Position numbers and translations under genes: made by a program. Below the pieces are notes generated by a model. That model worked only from the letters and a program-made list of their open reading frames with translations, was not told the origin of the DNA and searched no databases. A stretch of 64,000 nt of DNA from Aminipila sp032051575 (lineage in GTDB: Bacteria; Bacillota; Clostridia; Peptostreptococcales; Anaerovoracaceae), in assembly GCF_032051575.1 (NCBI RefSeq), contig NZ_DAMBYD010000014.1:1-64000 (forward strand). The letters are read 5' to 3'. Positions within the stretch are counted from its first letter, which is position 1. Every line of letters starts with the position of its first letter. Shown piece after piece: positions 57,809-64,000 of the stretch.

Positions 57809-59146
57809 TTAAAAACCTCTAAACATTCTTTTCTTTTTATTTCCCGAAGCATTAACAAACTGTTTCATCATTTTTCTTGCTTCGTCATATTTCTTTATAA
57901 GATTATTTATTTTACTAACAGGCTGTCCACAACCTGCTGCAATTCTCTTCCTTCTGCTTGCATTTAAAATAGATGGATCTTTTCTCTCTGACCTTGTCAT
58001 AGACAAGATGATTGCCTCCATTTGTGCAAACTCTTTTTGACTTTCATCAAGATTAACGTCCTTCATTGCCTTTGAACTGACTCCTGGGATCATGTCTAAA
58101 ATCTTTCCAATTCCACCCATTTTCTTAATTTGTGCCATCTGTTCCAAAAAGTCATCTAAAGTAAATTCATTTTTCTTAATCTTTCTTTCCAGTTCTTCTG
58201 CTTTCGATTCATCAAAAGTTTCCTGAGCCTTTTCAATTAAGCTGAGCATATCACCCATGCCTAAAATTCTGCTAGCCATTCTCTCTGGATGGAAAGGTTC
58301 TAATGCATCAAACTTTTCTCCCATACCAATAAACTTTATTGGCTTTCCTGTTACCTGCTTAACTGATAGTGCAGCACCACCTCTGGCATCACCATCAAGC
58401 TTAGTCATAATAACTCCGTCAATTCCAAGCTTTTCATCAAAACCAGTTGCTGCATTTACAGCATCCTGACCTGTCATCGCATCTACTACCAATAGTATTT
58501 CATGTGGCTTTATAGCTTTTTTTACTCTAACCAGTTCTTCCATAAGAGCTTCATCAATCTGAAGTCTTCCGGCTGTATCCACAATTAATACATCATACCC
58601 CTTCAGTTCAGCTTCTTTCATCGCCTTTTCCGCTATAACTTCCGGTTCTCTGCACTCTCGCATTGTAAATACAGGAACGTCAACGTTCCTTCCAACTACT
58701 TCCAACTGATCAATAGCTGCTGGTCTATATATATCGCATGCACAAAGCATAGGCTTTTTGCCATTTTTCTTAAGATAATTAGCAAGCTTTCCGCAGGTAG
58801 TAGTTTTACCAGTACCCTGCAGCCCTACCATCAAAAGTACTGTGAAGCCTCTGGGTGAATAAGTCAGTTTGCTGTTAGCCCCACCCATAAGTGTAACTAA
58901 TTCATCATTTACAATTTTTATTACCTGCTGTCCAGGGGTCAAACTTTCAAGTACATCACTTCCCAGTGACTTTTCTTTTACTGCTGATACAAAATCCTTA
59001 ACCACCTTAAAATTCACATCGGCTTCTAGAAGTGCTAGTTTTACTTCACGCATAGCCTCATTTATATCTGCTTCTGTAAGTACACCTTTTCCTTTTAATT
59101 TTTTAAATACGCCCTGCAGCTTATCTGATAAACTTTCAAATGCCAT
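57809..59146 (-). CDS. ffh: signal recognition particle GTPase Ffh
   Basis: Binds signal peptides and 4.5S/6S SRP RNA for co-translational membrane targeting. The 445-residue protein has the N domain (AFESLSDKLQGVFKKLKGKG), the G domain with LMVGLQGTGKTTTCGKLA, DTAGRLQIDEALM, TKLDGDARGGAALS, and a methionine-rich M domain (GKILDMIPGVSSKAMK, RRKRIAAGCGQPVSKINNLIKKYDEARKMMKQF). The start at 59146 is directly behind GGAGGT; the longer frame begins before that site. ylxM-ffh coupling is typical. Confidence 0.97.
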   Translation of the reverse strand: MAFESLSDKLQGVFKKLKGKGVLTEADINEAMREVKLALLEADVNFKVVKDFVSAVKEKSLGSDVLESLTPGQQVIKIVNDELVTLMGGANSKLTYSPRGFTVLLMVGLQGTGKTTTCGKLANYLKKNGKKPMLCACDIYRPAAIDQLEVVGRNVDVPVFTMRECREPEVIAEKAMKEAELKGYDVLIVDTAGRLQIDEALMEELVRVKKAIKPHEILLVVDAMTGQDAVNAATGFDEKLGIDGVIMTKLDGDARGGAALSVKQVTGKPIKFIGMGEKFDALEPFHPERMASRILGMGDMLSLIEKAQETFDESKAEELERKIKKNEFTLDDFLEQMAQIKKMGGIGKILDMIPGVSSKAMKDVNLDESQKEFAQMEAIILSMTRSERKDPSILNASRRKRIAAGCGQPVSKINNLIKKYDEARKMMKQFVNASGNKKKRMFRGF

Positions 59147-59163
59147 CTGGACCTCCAATTTCA

Positions 59164-59520
59164 TTATTCCTCAAGCCTGTCAATGATTCCTTTGATGTCC
59201 TCTAATTTATTTATTAAATCTTGGTTCTCGTTATTTTCTTTTATGAGCACGTTTAGCTTGTTATCAATCTGTAATACCGCCGATCGGGTTTTTGCAAATT
59301 TGCCAACCAGTCCAAGCTTTTGTTCATATTCAAATAATGCTTTTTCTGCATTTTTCAAGGCATCGTGAACACCCTGTCTGCTAATAGAAAACTCATGTGC
59401 AATTTCCGAAAGTGAAAGATTTTCTTCATGATAAAGCTGCATAGCATCTCTTTGTCTTGCGGTAAGCAACTGACCATAAAAATCATATAATAAGCTTACT
59501 TCTGCAATTTTATCAAACAT
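59164..59520 (-). CDS. ylxM: YlxM family helix-turn-helix protein
   Basis: A 118-residue putative regulator of the SRP pathway. The sigma-like helix-turn-helix is in LLTARQRDAMQLYHEENLSLSEIAHEFSISRQGVHDALKNAEKALF (about 18-63); a coiled-coil tail follows. YlxM stimulates Ffh GTPase in streptococci; in this organism the role is inferred from the same position upstream of ffh. Confidence 0.94.
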   Translation of the reverse strand: MFDKIAEVSLLYDFYGQLLTARQRDAMQLYHEENLSLSEIAHEFSISRQGVHDALKNAEKALFEYEQKLGLVGKFAKTRSAVLQIDNKLNVLIKENNENQDLINKLEDIKGIIDRLEE

Positions 59521-59590
59521 TACAAATTCCTCTTTCCTTTTTACCCTGCCAAGTTATCTTACTTGACACCTTTTCAAATTTAACATAAGT

Positions 59591-59630
59591 AAAGAGCAGT
59601 GTCAAGTATTTTTTCTTGACACTGCTCTTT
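59591..59630 (-). terminator. hairpin terminator between sppA and ylxM
   Basis: AAAGAGCAGTGTCAAG and its complement (59591-59606 and 59615-59630) form a perfect 16-bp stem with an 8-nt loop just downstream of sppA. The T-run is stronger on the plus strand. Confidence 0.75.
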
Positions 59631-59643
59631 TATTTTAGATTTT

Positions 59644-60729
59644 TTATTTTTTATTTTTTAACGCTTCACACATGTAACTTACCGGGAATTCATTTTCATC
59701 TTTCACTAATTCCACAATAGCTGACACATCACCTTTAGAGTTCATTGCTGGAATGTTTATTTTTCCAAATAATGTTCCCAATAGTGAAGTATCATTATTA
59801 TTTAGTTCTGTTACTTCACAATCACCCAGCTTGTAAGTTTTCTCCATATCCGCTACTGCTTCATCAAAGGTTCCAATTTCATCAATCAAACCTAATGATA
59901 AGGCCTGCTTTGCAGTATAAATTCTTCCATCCGCTATTTTTCTTACTTTTTCTATATCCATATGACGTCCATCAGCAACTAAACCAACAAACTGATCATA
60001 GGCTTCATCAACAAGAGATTGAAAAATTTGCTTTTGTTCCTCTGTCATTGGCTGTACGGAACTTCCCATGGCTTTATTTGCTCCTGATGTAATGGTATTC
60101 GTTTTTACTCCATACTTTTCAAGAAGCCCTGAAAAATCAAAAATAGTACCAATAGTAACACCAATTGAACCAGTCCAGCAATTTCTATTAGCAATTATTT
60201 TATCACATGGAACTGATATATAGTAACCACCTGATGCAGCCATAGTTCCCATAGCCGAATAAACTGGTCTTCCAGTGTTTTTCTGATATTCTTTTATCTT
60301 AAAATATAGCTCATCACTTTCATAAACTCCACCACCTGGGCTATTTACAAATAAAATAATACCTTTATTATTATTATCATTCATTAAATCATCAATCGTA
60401 TCTAAAGTCCACTGATGCTGATATCCTGTAGGTGTTCCAAAATAATCACTGCCATTGGCCGATGAAATAGTTCCTTCAACACTTAATTTTGCAATATATG
60501 CATCATCAGGGTAGGCATTTCCACTGCTACTACTACTCGTATCATTTATATCAAATCTACTAGCTGCAACCCCTATTATAGCAAACACTGCCAGAATAAT
60601 TGCAAAAATTATTAGGCTCTTTCTAATTCTTGATTTTTTACTAGGCGTTTTTTTTGCGTCCATTGAATAAAACCTTACACCACTCTGATTTTGTTCGCTA
60701 AACATTGTTCCATTTTTCTCTTCATCCAT
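59644..60729 (-). CDS. sppA: signal peptide peptidase SppA
   Basis: Membrane-anchored serine protease that degrades released signal peptides. The 361-residue protein has a basic cytoplasmic N-terminus, one membrane helix (about 37-56) and an extracellular ClpP-like domain. The catalytic Ser166 is in GTMAASGGYYIS and the general-base Lys219 in SGANKAMGSS, with NSPGGGVYES before them. This is the short, single-repeat gram-positive form. It is a single-gene unit with a good promoter. Confidence 0.94.
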   Translation of the reverse strand: MDEEKNGTMFSEQNQSGVRFYSMDAKKTPSKKSRIRKSLIIFAIILAVFAIIGVAASRFDINDTSSSSSGNAYPDDAYIAKLSVEGTISSANGSDYFGTPTGYQHQWTLDTIDDLMNDNNNKGIILFVNSPGGGVYESDELYFKIKEYQKNTGRPVYSAMGTMAASGGYYISVPCDKIIANRNCWTGSIGVTIGTIFDFSGLLEKYGVKTNTITSGANKAMGSSVQPMTEEQKQIFQSLVDEAYDQFVGLVADGRHMDIEKVRKIADGRIYTAKQALSLGLIDEIGTFDEAVADMEKTYKLGDCEVTELNNNDTSLLGTLFGKINIPAMNSKGDVSAIVELVKDENEFPVSYMCEALKNKK

Positions 60730-60801
60730 TAACTAAATTCCCCTTTCAATTTCTATTCCCTATCTTAACTTATTTTTAGCAAATTTTGGGCAATATAATA
60801 T

Positions 60802-60830
60802 ACTATATCATACGTTTAAATAAAACTCAA
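60802..60830 (-). promoter_or_regulatory. promoter of sppA
   Basis: TTGAGT (60825-60830) and TATAGT (60802-60807) on the minus strand, 17 bp apart, with TGA immediately before the -10. Confidence 0.6.
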
Positions 60831-60901
60831 CACGATTTCTGATTTAACCATCCACTAGCCTGCTGCTCCTCCTAATATACTAATTTTGCTGCAAAAATAT
60901 A

Positions 60902-60946
60902 CAACTGTGACTCAAAAAGCTGCCATAGCCCTTAAAATCACAGTTG
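60902..60946 (-). terminator. terminator of asnA
   Basis: CAACTGTGA and TCACAGTTG (60902-60910 and 60938-60946) close a longer imperfect hairpin, followed on the minus strand by TATATTTTT. The rest of 60730-60988 holds only the sppA promoter. Confidence 0.7.
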
Positions 60947-60988
60947 CAGAATTATCATTTTAATTTTTATTATTAATGTTATAAGATA

Positions 60989-61999
60989 TTATAATAAAAA
61001 TATATTGTTTTCCTGACATTCCTTAATCATATCTTCAGGCCATACTGATACTTGTACCTCTCCGATATGAGCTTTTCTTAAAAAGAACATACATAATCTA
61101 CTCTGACCAATGCCTCCTCCGATTGAATAAGGCATTTTCTTATTTAATATAGCCTTATGAAAATCCAAATTTTTTCTATCTTCAGCATTTGCCAATTTTA
61201 ACTGTCTTTCCATAGCCTCTTCATCTACTCTGATACCCATGGAGGAAATTTCAAACGCCATATTAAGAACTTCATCCCAAAGAATAATGTCTCCATTTAA
61301 CTGCCAATCATCATAGTCAGGAGCTCTTCCATCATGTTTTTCTCCTGATTTAAGCTTATCACCGATTTTTTTAATAAAAACTGCTCGCTTTTCTTCTGCG
61401 ATTAGGTTTTCTCTTTCCTTCGGAGTTTTATCTGGCCATCTGTCTTCTAGTTCCTGAGTAGTAATAAATGTTATTTCATTTGGTAATTCGGTCTGAAGTC
61501 CCCTATATAGTCTGTTTACATAGTCCCCAAGGTTCTTCAAAGCATTGTAGATAATTACTACTGTTTCTTCCAGATATTCCTCAGTTCTCTGCTCTTTAGT
61601 AATTGTTTTTTCCCAATCCCACTGATCCACATATATGGAATGTAAATTATCTAGTTCTTCATCTCTTCTGATAGCATTCATATCTGTATAGATACCCTGA
61701 CCTGGTGCAATGTTATATTTCCCAAGGGCCATCCTCTTCCACTTAGCTAAAGATTGGACCACTTCGACTTTTGCTTCATCCATATCCATAAGGGTAAAAC
61801 TTACAGTTCTTTCAACACCATTCAGGTTATCATTAAGCCCACTTTCAGGTGAAACAAAAAGTGGTGCGGAAACTCTTCGCAGACTCAATCCATAAGCTAG
61901 CTCCTGCTGAAAAAAATCCTTAATTTTTTTAATAGCTCTCTGGCTCTCCATGTAATCAATAACTGGGGTATAACCCTCAGGAATTATCAACTTTGACAT
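60989..61999 (-). CDS. asnA: aspartate-ammonia ligase
   Basis: Ammonia-dependent asparagine synthetase related to class II aminoacyl-tRNA synthetases. The 336 residues show the N-terminal YMESQRAIKKIKDFFQQEL, the substrate region VSAPLFVSPESGLNDNLNGVERTVSF, YTDMNAIRRDEELDNLHSIYVDQWDWE, and ATP-binding IGGGIGQSRLCMFFLRKAHIGEVQVSVWP at the end. Complete. AAGGAG precedes the ATG. With Amt and the Amt-kinase elsewhere in the window it is a consumer of free ammonium, but no shared control can be seen. Divergent from the gntR operon. Confidence 0.96.
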   Translation of the reverse strand: MSKLIIPEGYTPVIDYMESQRAIKKIKDFFQQELAYGLSLRRVSAPLFVSPESGLNDNLNGVERTVSFTLMDMDEAKVEVVQSLAKWKRMALGKYNIAPGQGIYTDMNAIRRDEELDNLHSIYVDQWDWEKTITKEQRTEEYLEETVVIIYNALKNLGDYVNRLYRGLQTELPNEITFITTQELEDRWPDKTPKERENLIAEEKRAVFIKKIGDKLKSGEKHDGRAPDYDDWQLNGDIILWDEVLNMAFEISSMGIRVDEEAMERQLKLANAEDRKNLDFHKAILNKKMPYSIGGGIGQSRLCMFFLRKAHIGEVQVSVWPEDMIKECQENNIFLL

Positions 62000-62086
62000 A
62001 AACTTCTTCTCCTTTTATGTGAAATATATTTTTTAATACAATAATTTTATATTTTATTTGCTCTTCTGAACAAAAACTCACTATAT

Positions 62087-62115
62087 ATTGTATTACGTTA
62101 TGCAAATAAAATCAA
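62087..62115 (-). promoter_or_regulatory. promoter of asnA
   Basis: TTGATT (62110-62115) and TACAAT (62087-62092) on the minus strand with a 17-bp spacer. Confidence 0.5.
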
Positions 62116-62132
62116 GCATTTAAGCTTACTAT

Positions 62133-62172
62133 TTGTAATTACAATTGACACTGTACTATTTCACGTAGTACA
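62133..62172. promoter_or_regulatory. palindromic operators upstream of the gntR-ABC operon
   Basis: TTGTAATTACAA (62133-62144) is a perfect 12-bp palindrome. TGTACTA (62152-62158) and TAGTACA (62166-62172) form a second inverted repeat with a 7-bp spacer. A TTGACA (62145-62150) lies between them, but a well-spaced -10 is not obvious. The second palindrome is a plausible autoregulatory site of the GntR protein. Confidence 0.5.
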
Positions 62173-62202
62173 CTTGTAATATTATAAAAGGAGGTGCTTT
62201 GT

Positions 62203-62586
62203 ATGTTCCAGCTAGATTTAAAGAGCAGAAAAACGATATACGAACAAGTTGTTGATAACCTCAAAGAATTAATTATAGCAGAAATTTTAAAGCCTGAAGA
62301 TAAATTGCCTTCTGTCAGAGAATTATCTAAAACTCTTACAGTAAACCCAAATACAATTCAGAAGGCATACCGTGAGCTTGAATCTCAAGGTTATGTCTAT
62401 ACAGTTACTGGTCTAGGTACTTTTGTTGCTGTTCCTAAAAAAACAACCATAAGTCCCGCCCAACTAGAGGAAATTAGGAATCGAATAAAAAATGATCTTA
62501 GAGAATTATATTTCCTTGGTTTAAACTTTGGAGAAATAAAAGAGATGGTTCTTCAATTACTTGAAGAAAGAGGTGACAATAAATGA
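62203..62586 (+). CDS. GntR-family regulator, YtrA type
   Basis: A 127-residue repressor-type regulator. The winged helix-turn-helix is in SRKTIYEQVVDNLKELI, LPSVRELSKTLTVNPNTIQKAYRELESQGYVYTVTGLGTFV (about 8-75). The C-terminal part is short, as in the YtrA subfamily that controls adjacent ABC transporters. The ATG at 62203 has AGGAGG 8-9 nt upstream; the longer frame would start with GTG inside that spacing. It overlaps the ABC ATPase gene by 4 bp. Autoregulation through the palindromes upstream is likely but inferred. Confidence 0.92.
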   Translation: MFQLDLKSRKTIYEQVVDNLKELIIAEILKPEDKLPSVRELSKTLTVNPNTIQKAYRELESQGYVYTVTGLGTFVAVPKKTTISPAQLEEIRNRIKNDLRELYFLGLNFGEIKEMVLQLLEERGDNK

Positions 62587-63479
62587 TTAAAGTGATAGAT
62601 GTAAATAAAAACTTTGACCAGTTTAAAGCCTTAGTTGATTTAAACATTAACGTAAACAAAGGATCTATTTATGGTCTGATAGGCACCAATGGTGCGGGAA
62701 AAACTACTATTATAAAACATATTACTGGTATAATAAAACCCGACTCAGGTCAAATATTTATTGATGGTGAGGAGGTTTTTGACAATAAAGATGTGAAACA
62801 AAAAATGGGATTTATCCCGGATGACTTATTTTTCTTTTCTACTTACAACCTAAAGGAAATGTCTAAATTTTACAAGTCACTTTACCCTTGCTGGAGTCAG
62901 GAAAGATATAATCATATGGTAACTCAGTTTAATCTAAATGAGAGAAATAAGCTGGCAAGATTCTCTAAGGGAATGCAAAAGCAGGCGGCATTTATATTAA
63001 CTATGTCAACAATGCCTGATTATCTAATTTTAGATGAGCCTATCGATGGTCTTGACCCAATAGTAAGAAAGATTGTCTGGAAATATATTGTAGAAGATGT
63101 GGCTGAAAGAGAAATGACTGTTTTTGTATCTTCGCACAATTTAAAAGAACTAGAGGGAATATGTGATTCAATAGGTATTATCTCAAAAGGCCACATGGTT
63201 ATGGAACGTGATTTAGATGAGTTAAAATCTGACATACACAAAATTCAAGTAGCCTATAAAGATAAGCCCGAAAACCCTTATAAAAATTTGAACGTTCTTC
63301 ACCATGAAATAAGAGGAACCGTAGATTTACTTATTATACGAGATAAAAAAGAGCTTGTAGAAGAAATTATCCTTGAAAGTAAACCTGTTGTTTTTGACAT
63401 ACTCCCTCTTACTCTTGAAGAAATATTTATATATGAATTAGGAGGTGCTGACAATGAAATCCAGAGCATTATATTTTAG
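62583..63479 (+). CDS. ABC transporter ATP-binding protein
   Basis: A 298-residue nucleotide-binding subunit: Walker A GTNGAGKTT, Walker B YLILDEP with DGLDP, and the H-loop VSSHNLKELE. The signature helix is FSKGMQKQA instead of LSGGQ, seen in YtrB-like proteins. Residues beyond 220 form a C-terminal extension typical of this group. It starts within the gntR stop (ATGA) and ends 26 bp inside the permease gene. YtrA-type regulator plus ATPase plus permease matches systems linked to cell-wall-active compounds, but the substrate cannot be told. Confidence 0.93.
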   Translation: MIKVIDVNKNFDQFKALVDLNINVNKGSIYGLIGTNGAGKTTIIKHITGIIKPDSGQIFIDGEEVFDNKDVKQKMGFIPDDLFFFSTYNLKEMSKFYKSLYPCWSQERYNHMVTQFNLNERNKLARFSKGMQKQAAFILTMSTMPDYLILDEPIDGLDPIVRKIVWKYIVEDVAEREMTVFVSSHNLKELEGICDSIGIISKGHMVMERDLDELKSDIHKIQVAYKDKPENPYKNLNVLHHEIRGTVDLLIIRDKKELVEEIILESKPVVFDILPLTLEEIFIYELGGADNEIQSIIF

Positions 63480-64000
63480 CGTTTCTATGCCTTTAATAAA
63501 AGAGAATCTTAGAAGATTTTGGGCAATACCTGCTATAGCTTTTTTAGCATATTTTTTGTCAAGTGTATTTCCTATTTTAATGAGTTATGGGGATATAACT
63601 AATATGTACAGTTATATTGAAATGTGCCTGACAAACAAGCAGCCTTTTTTTATGGCTATACATTTAACTCTGCCTATTATTGCTGCGGTAATAGTATTCA
63701 GATATCTTCAAAGCTCAAGTTCAGTAACAACAATGCATTCTATGCCGTTTACAAGAGCTCAGCTTTTTAATAGCAGTCTGATTTCTGGTTTAATCCTAAT
63801 TTTGCTTCCACTTATAGCAAATGAACTTATACTTCAAGCTATAGCAAAGCCTACTTATGATTATTATATGTATGTTGATTATGAAAAAACATCAGCCTTA
63901 ACAGACAGTGCTATAAATATTTTCACTAGAAGCAATGTACTTCAGTGGTTTTGGCAATCGCTCTTAATCGTATTAGTTATTTATGCTATATCCGTATTTG
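63454..64000 (+). CDS. ABC transporter permease, 3' truncated by the window edge
   Basis: The first 182 codons of a membrane protein. AGGAGGT precedes the ATG, and the reading frame overlaps the ATPase gene by 26 bp. It begins MKSRALYFSVSMPLIKENL, and hydrophobic stretches are seen in FWAIPAIAFLAYFLSSVFPIL, FMAIHLTLPIIAAVIVF, LISGLILILLPLIANELIL and LLIVLVIYAIS. The SSVTTMHSMPFTRAQLF segment is typical of ABC-2-like permeases that accompany YtrA-type regulators. The end and topology cannot be determined here. Confidence 0.85.
   Translation, partial: MKSRALYFSVSMPLIKENLRRFWAIPAIAFLAYFLSSVFPILMSYGDITNMYSYIEMCLTNKQPFFMAIHLTLPIIAAVIVFRYLQSSSSVTTMHSMPFTRAQLFNSSLISGLILILLPLIANELILQAIAKPTYDYYMYVDYEKTSALTDSAINIFTRSNVLQWFWQSLLIVLVIYAISVF

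Overview
The window is low-GC, gene-dense DNA from a strictly anaerobic, probably endospore-forming member of the Clostridia. The evidence is a gram-positive PolC, the rimP-nusA-ylxR-ylxQ-infB, rpsB-tsf-pyrH-frr-uppS-cdsA-dxr-rseP-ispG and ylxM-ffh-rpsP-khpA-rimM-trmD operons, RqcH, SepF/DivIVA, a T-box, the [FeFe]-hydrogenase maturase HydF and a small Gin-like zinc protein. The cut-off gene at the left edge begins like 4-hydroxybutyryl-CoA dehydratase. With two phenylacetate-CoA-ligase/ACT pairs, this suggests an amino-acid fermenter, possibly related to the Clostridium aminobutyricum/Anaerovorax group; that placement is inference. Almost all genes lie on the minus strand. Plus-strand exceptions are thiN, rqcH, the Gin-like gene and the gntR-ABC operon at the right end.

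Layout. 1-6 kb holds mixed single genes: NifU-like, thiamine pyrophosphokinase, an LTA-synthase-type sulfatase, an Smr protein and a chemoreceptor. 6.1-7.7 kb is a lone tyrosine recombinase between perfect 22-bp inverted repeats, the only clearly accessory stretch. 7.7-11.7 kb is an ammonium module: an Amt transporter, a NarL-type response regulator and an Amt-histidine-kinase fusion. 11.7-24.5 kb is the transcription/translation operon from rimP to pnp, with a c-di-GMP phosphodiesterase-type gene behind ribF. 24.5-28.4 kb holds two PaaK-ACT pairs, one behind a T-box. 28.5-45.1 kb holds polC, the isoprenoid/phospholipid/ribosome-recycling cluster, rpsB-tsf, a LytTR regulator, rpoZ-gmk and yicC. 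45.2-50.5 kb contains rqcH, a GGCT-fold protein, a secreted CHAP-like/copper-amine-oxidase-N protein, hydF and the Gin-like gene. 50.6-59.5 kb is a cell-division/RNA-modification/SRP run. 59.6-64 kb holds sppA, asnA and a YtrA-type GntR-ABC operon that runs off the edge.

The points most worth following are the inverted-repeat-flanked recombinase, the Amt-kinase sensor, T-box control of an aryl-CoA ligase (suggesting aromatic amino-acid salvage from aryl acids), a PolC with no proofreading exonuclease domain, a cluster of DnaA-box-like sites upstream of polC, and a hairpin element found twice with compensating stem changes. Several start codons were moved downstream of the longest ORF start because a clear Shine-Dalgarno sequence sits inside the longer frame. 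No tRNA, rRNA, CRISPR array or complete insertion sequence was seen.
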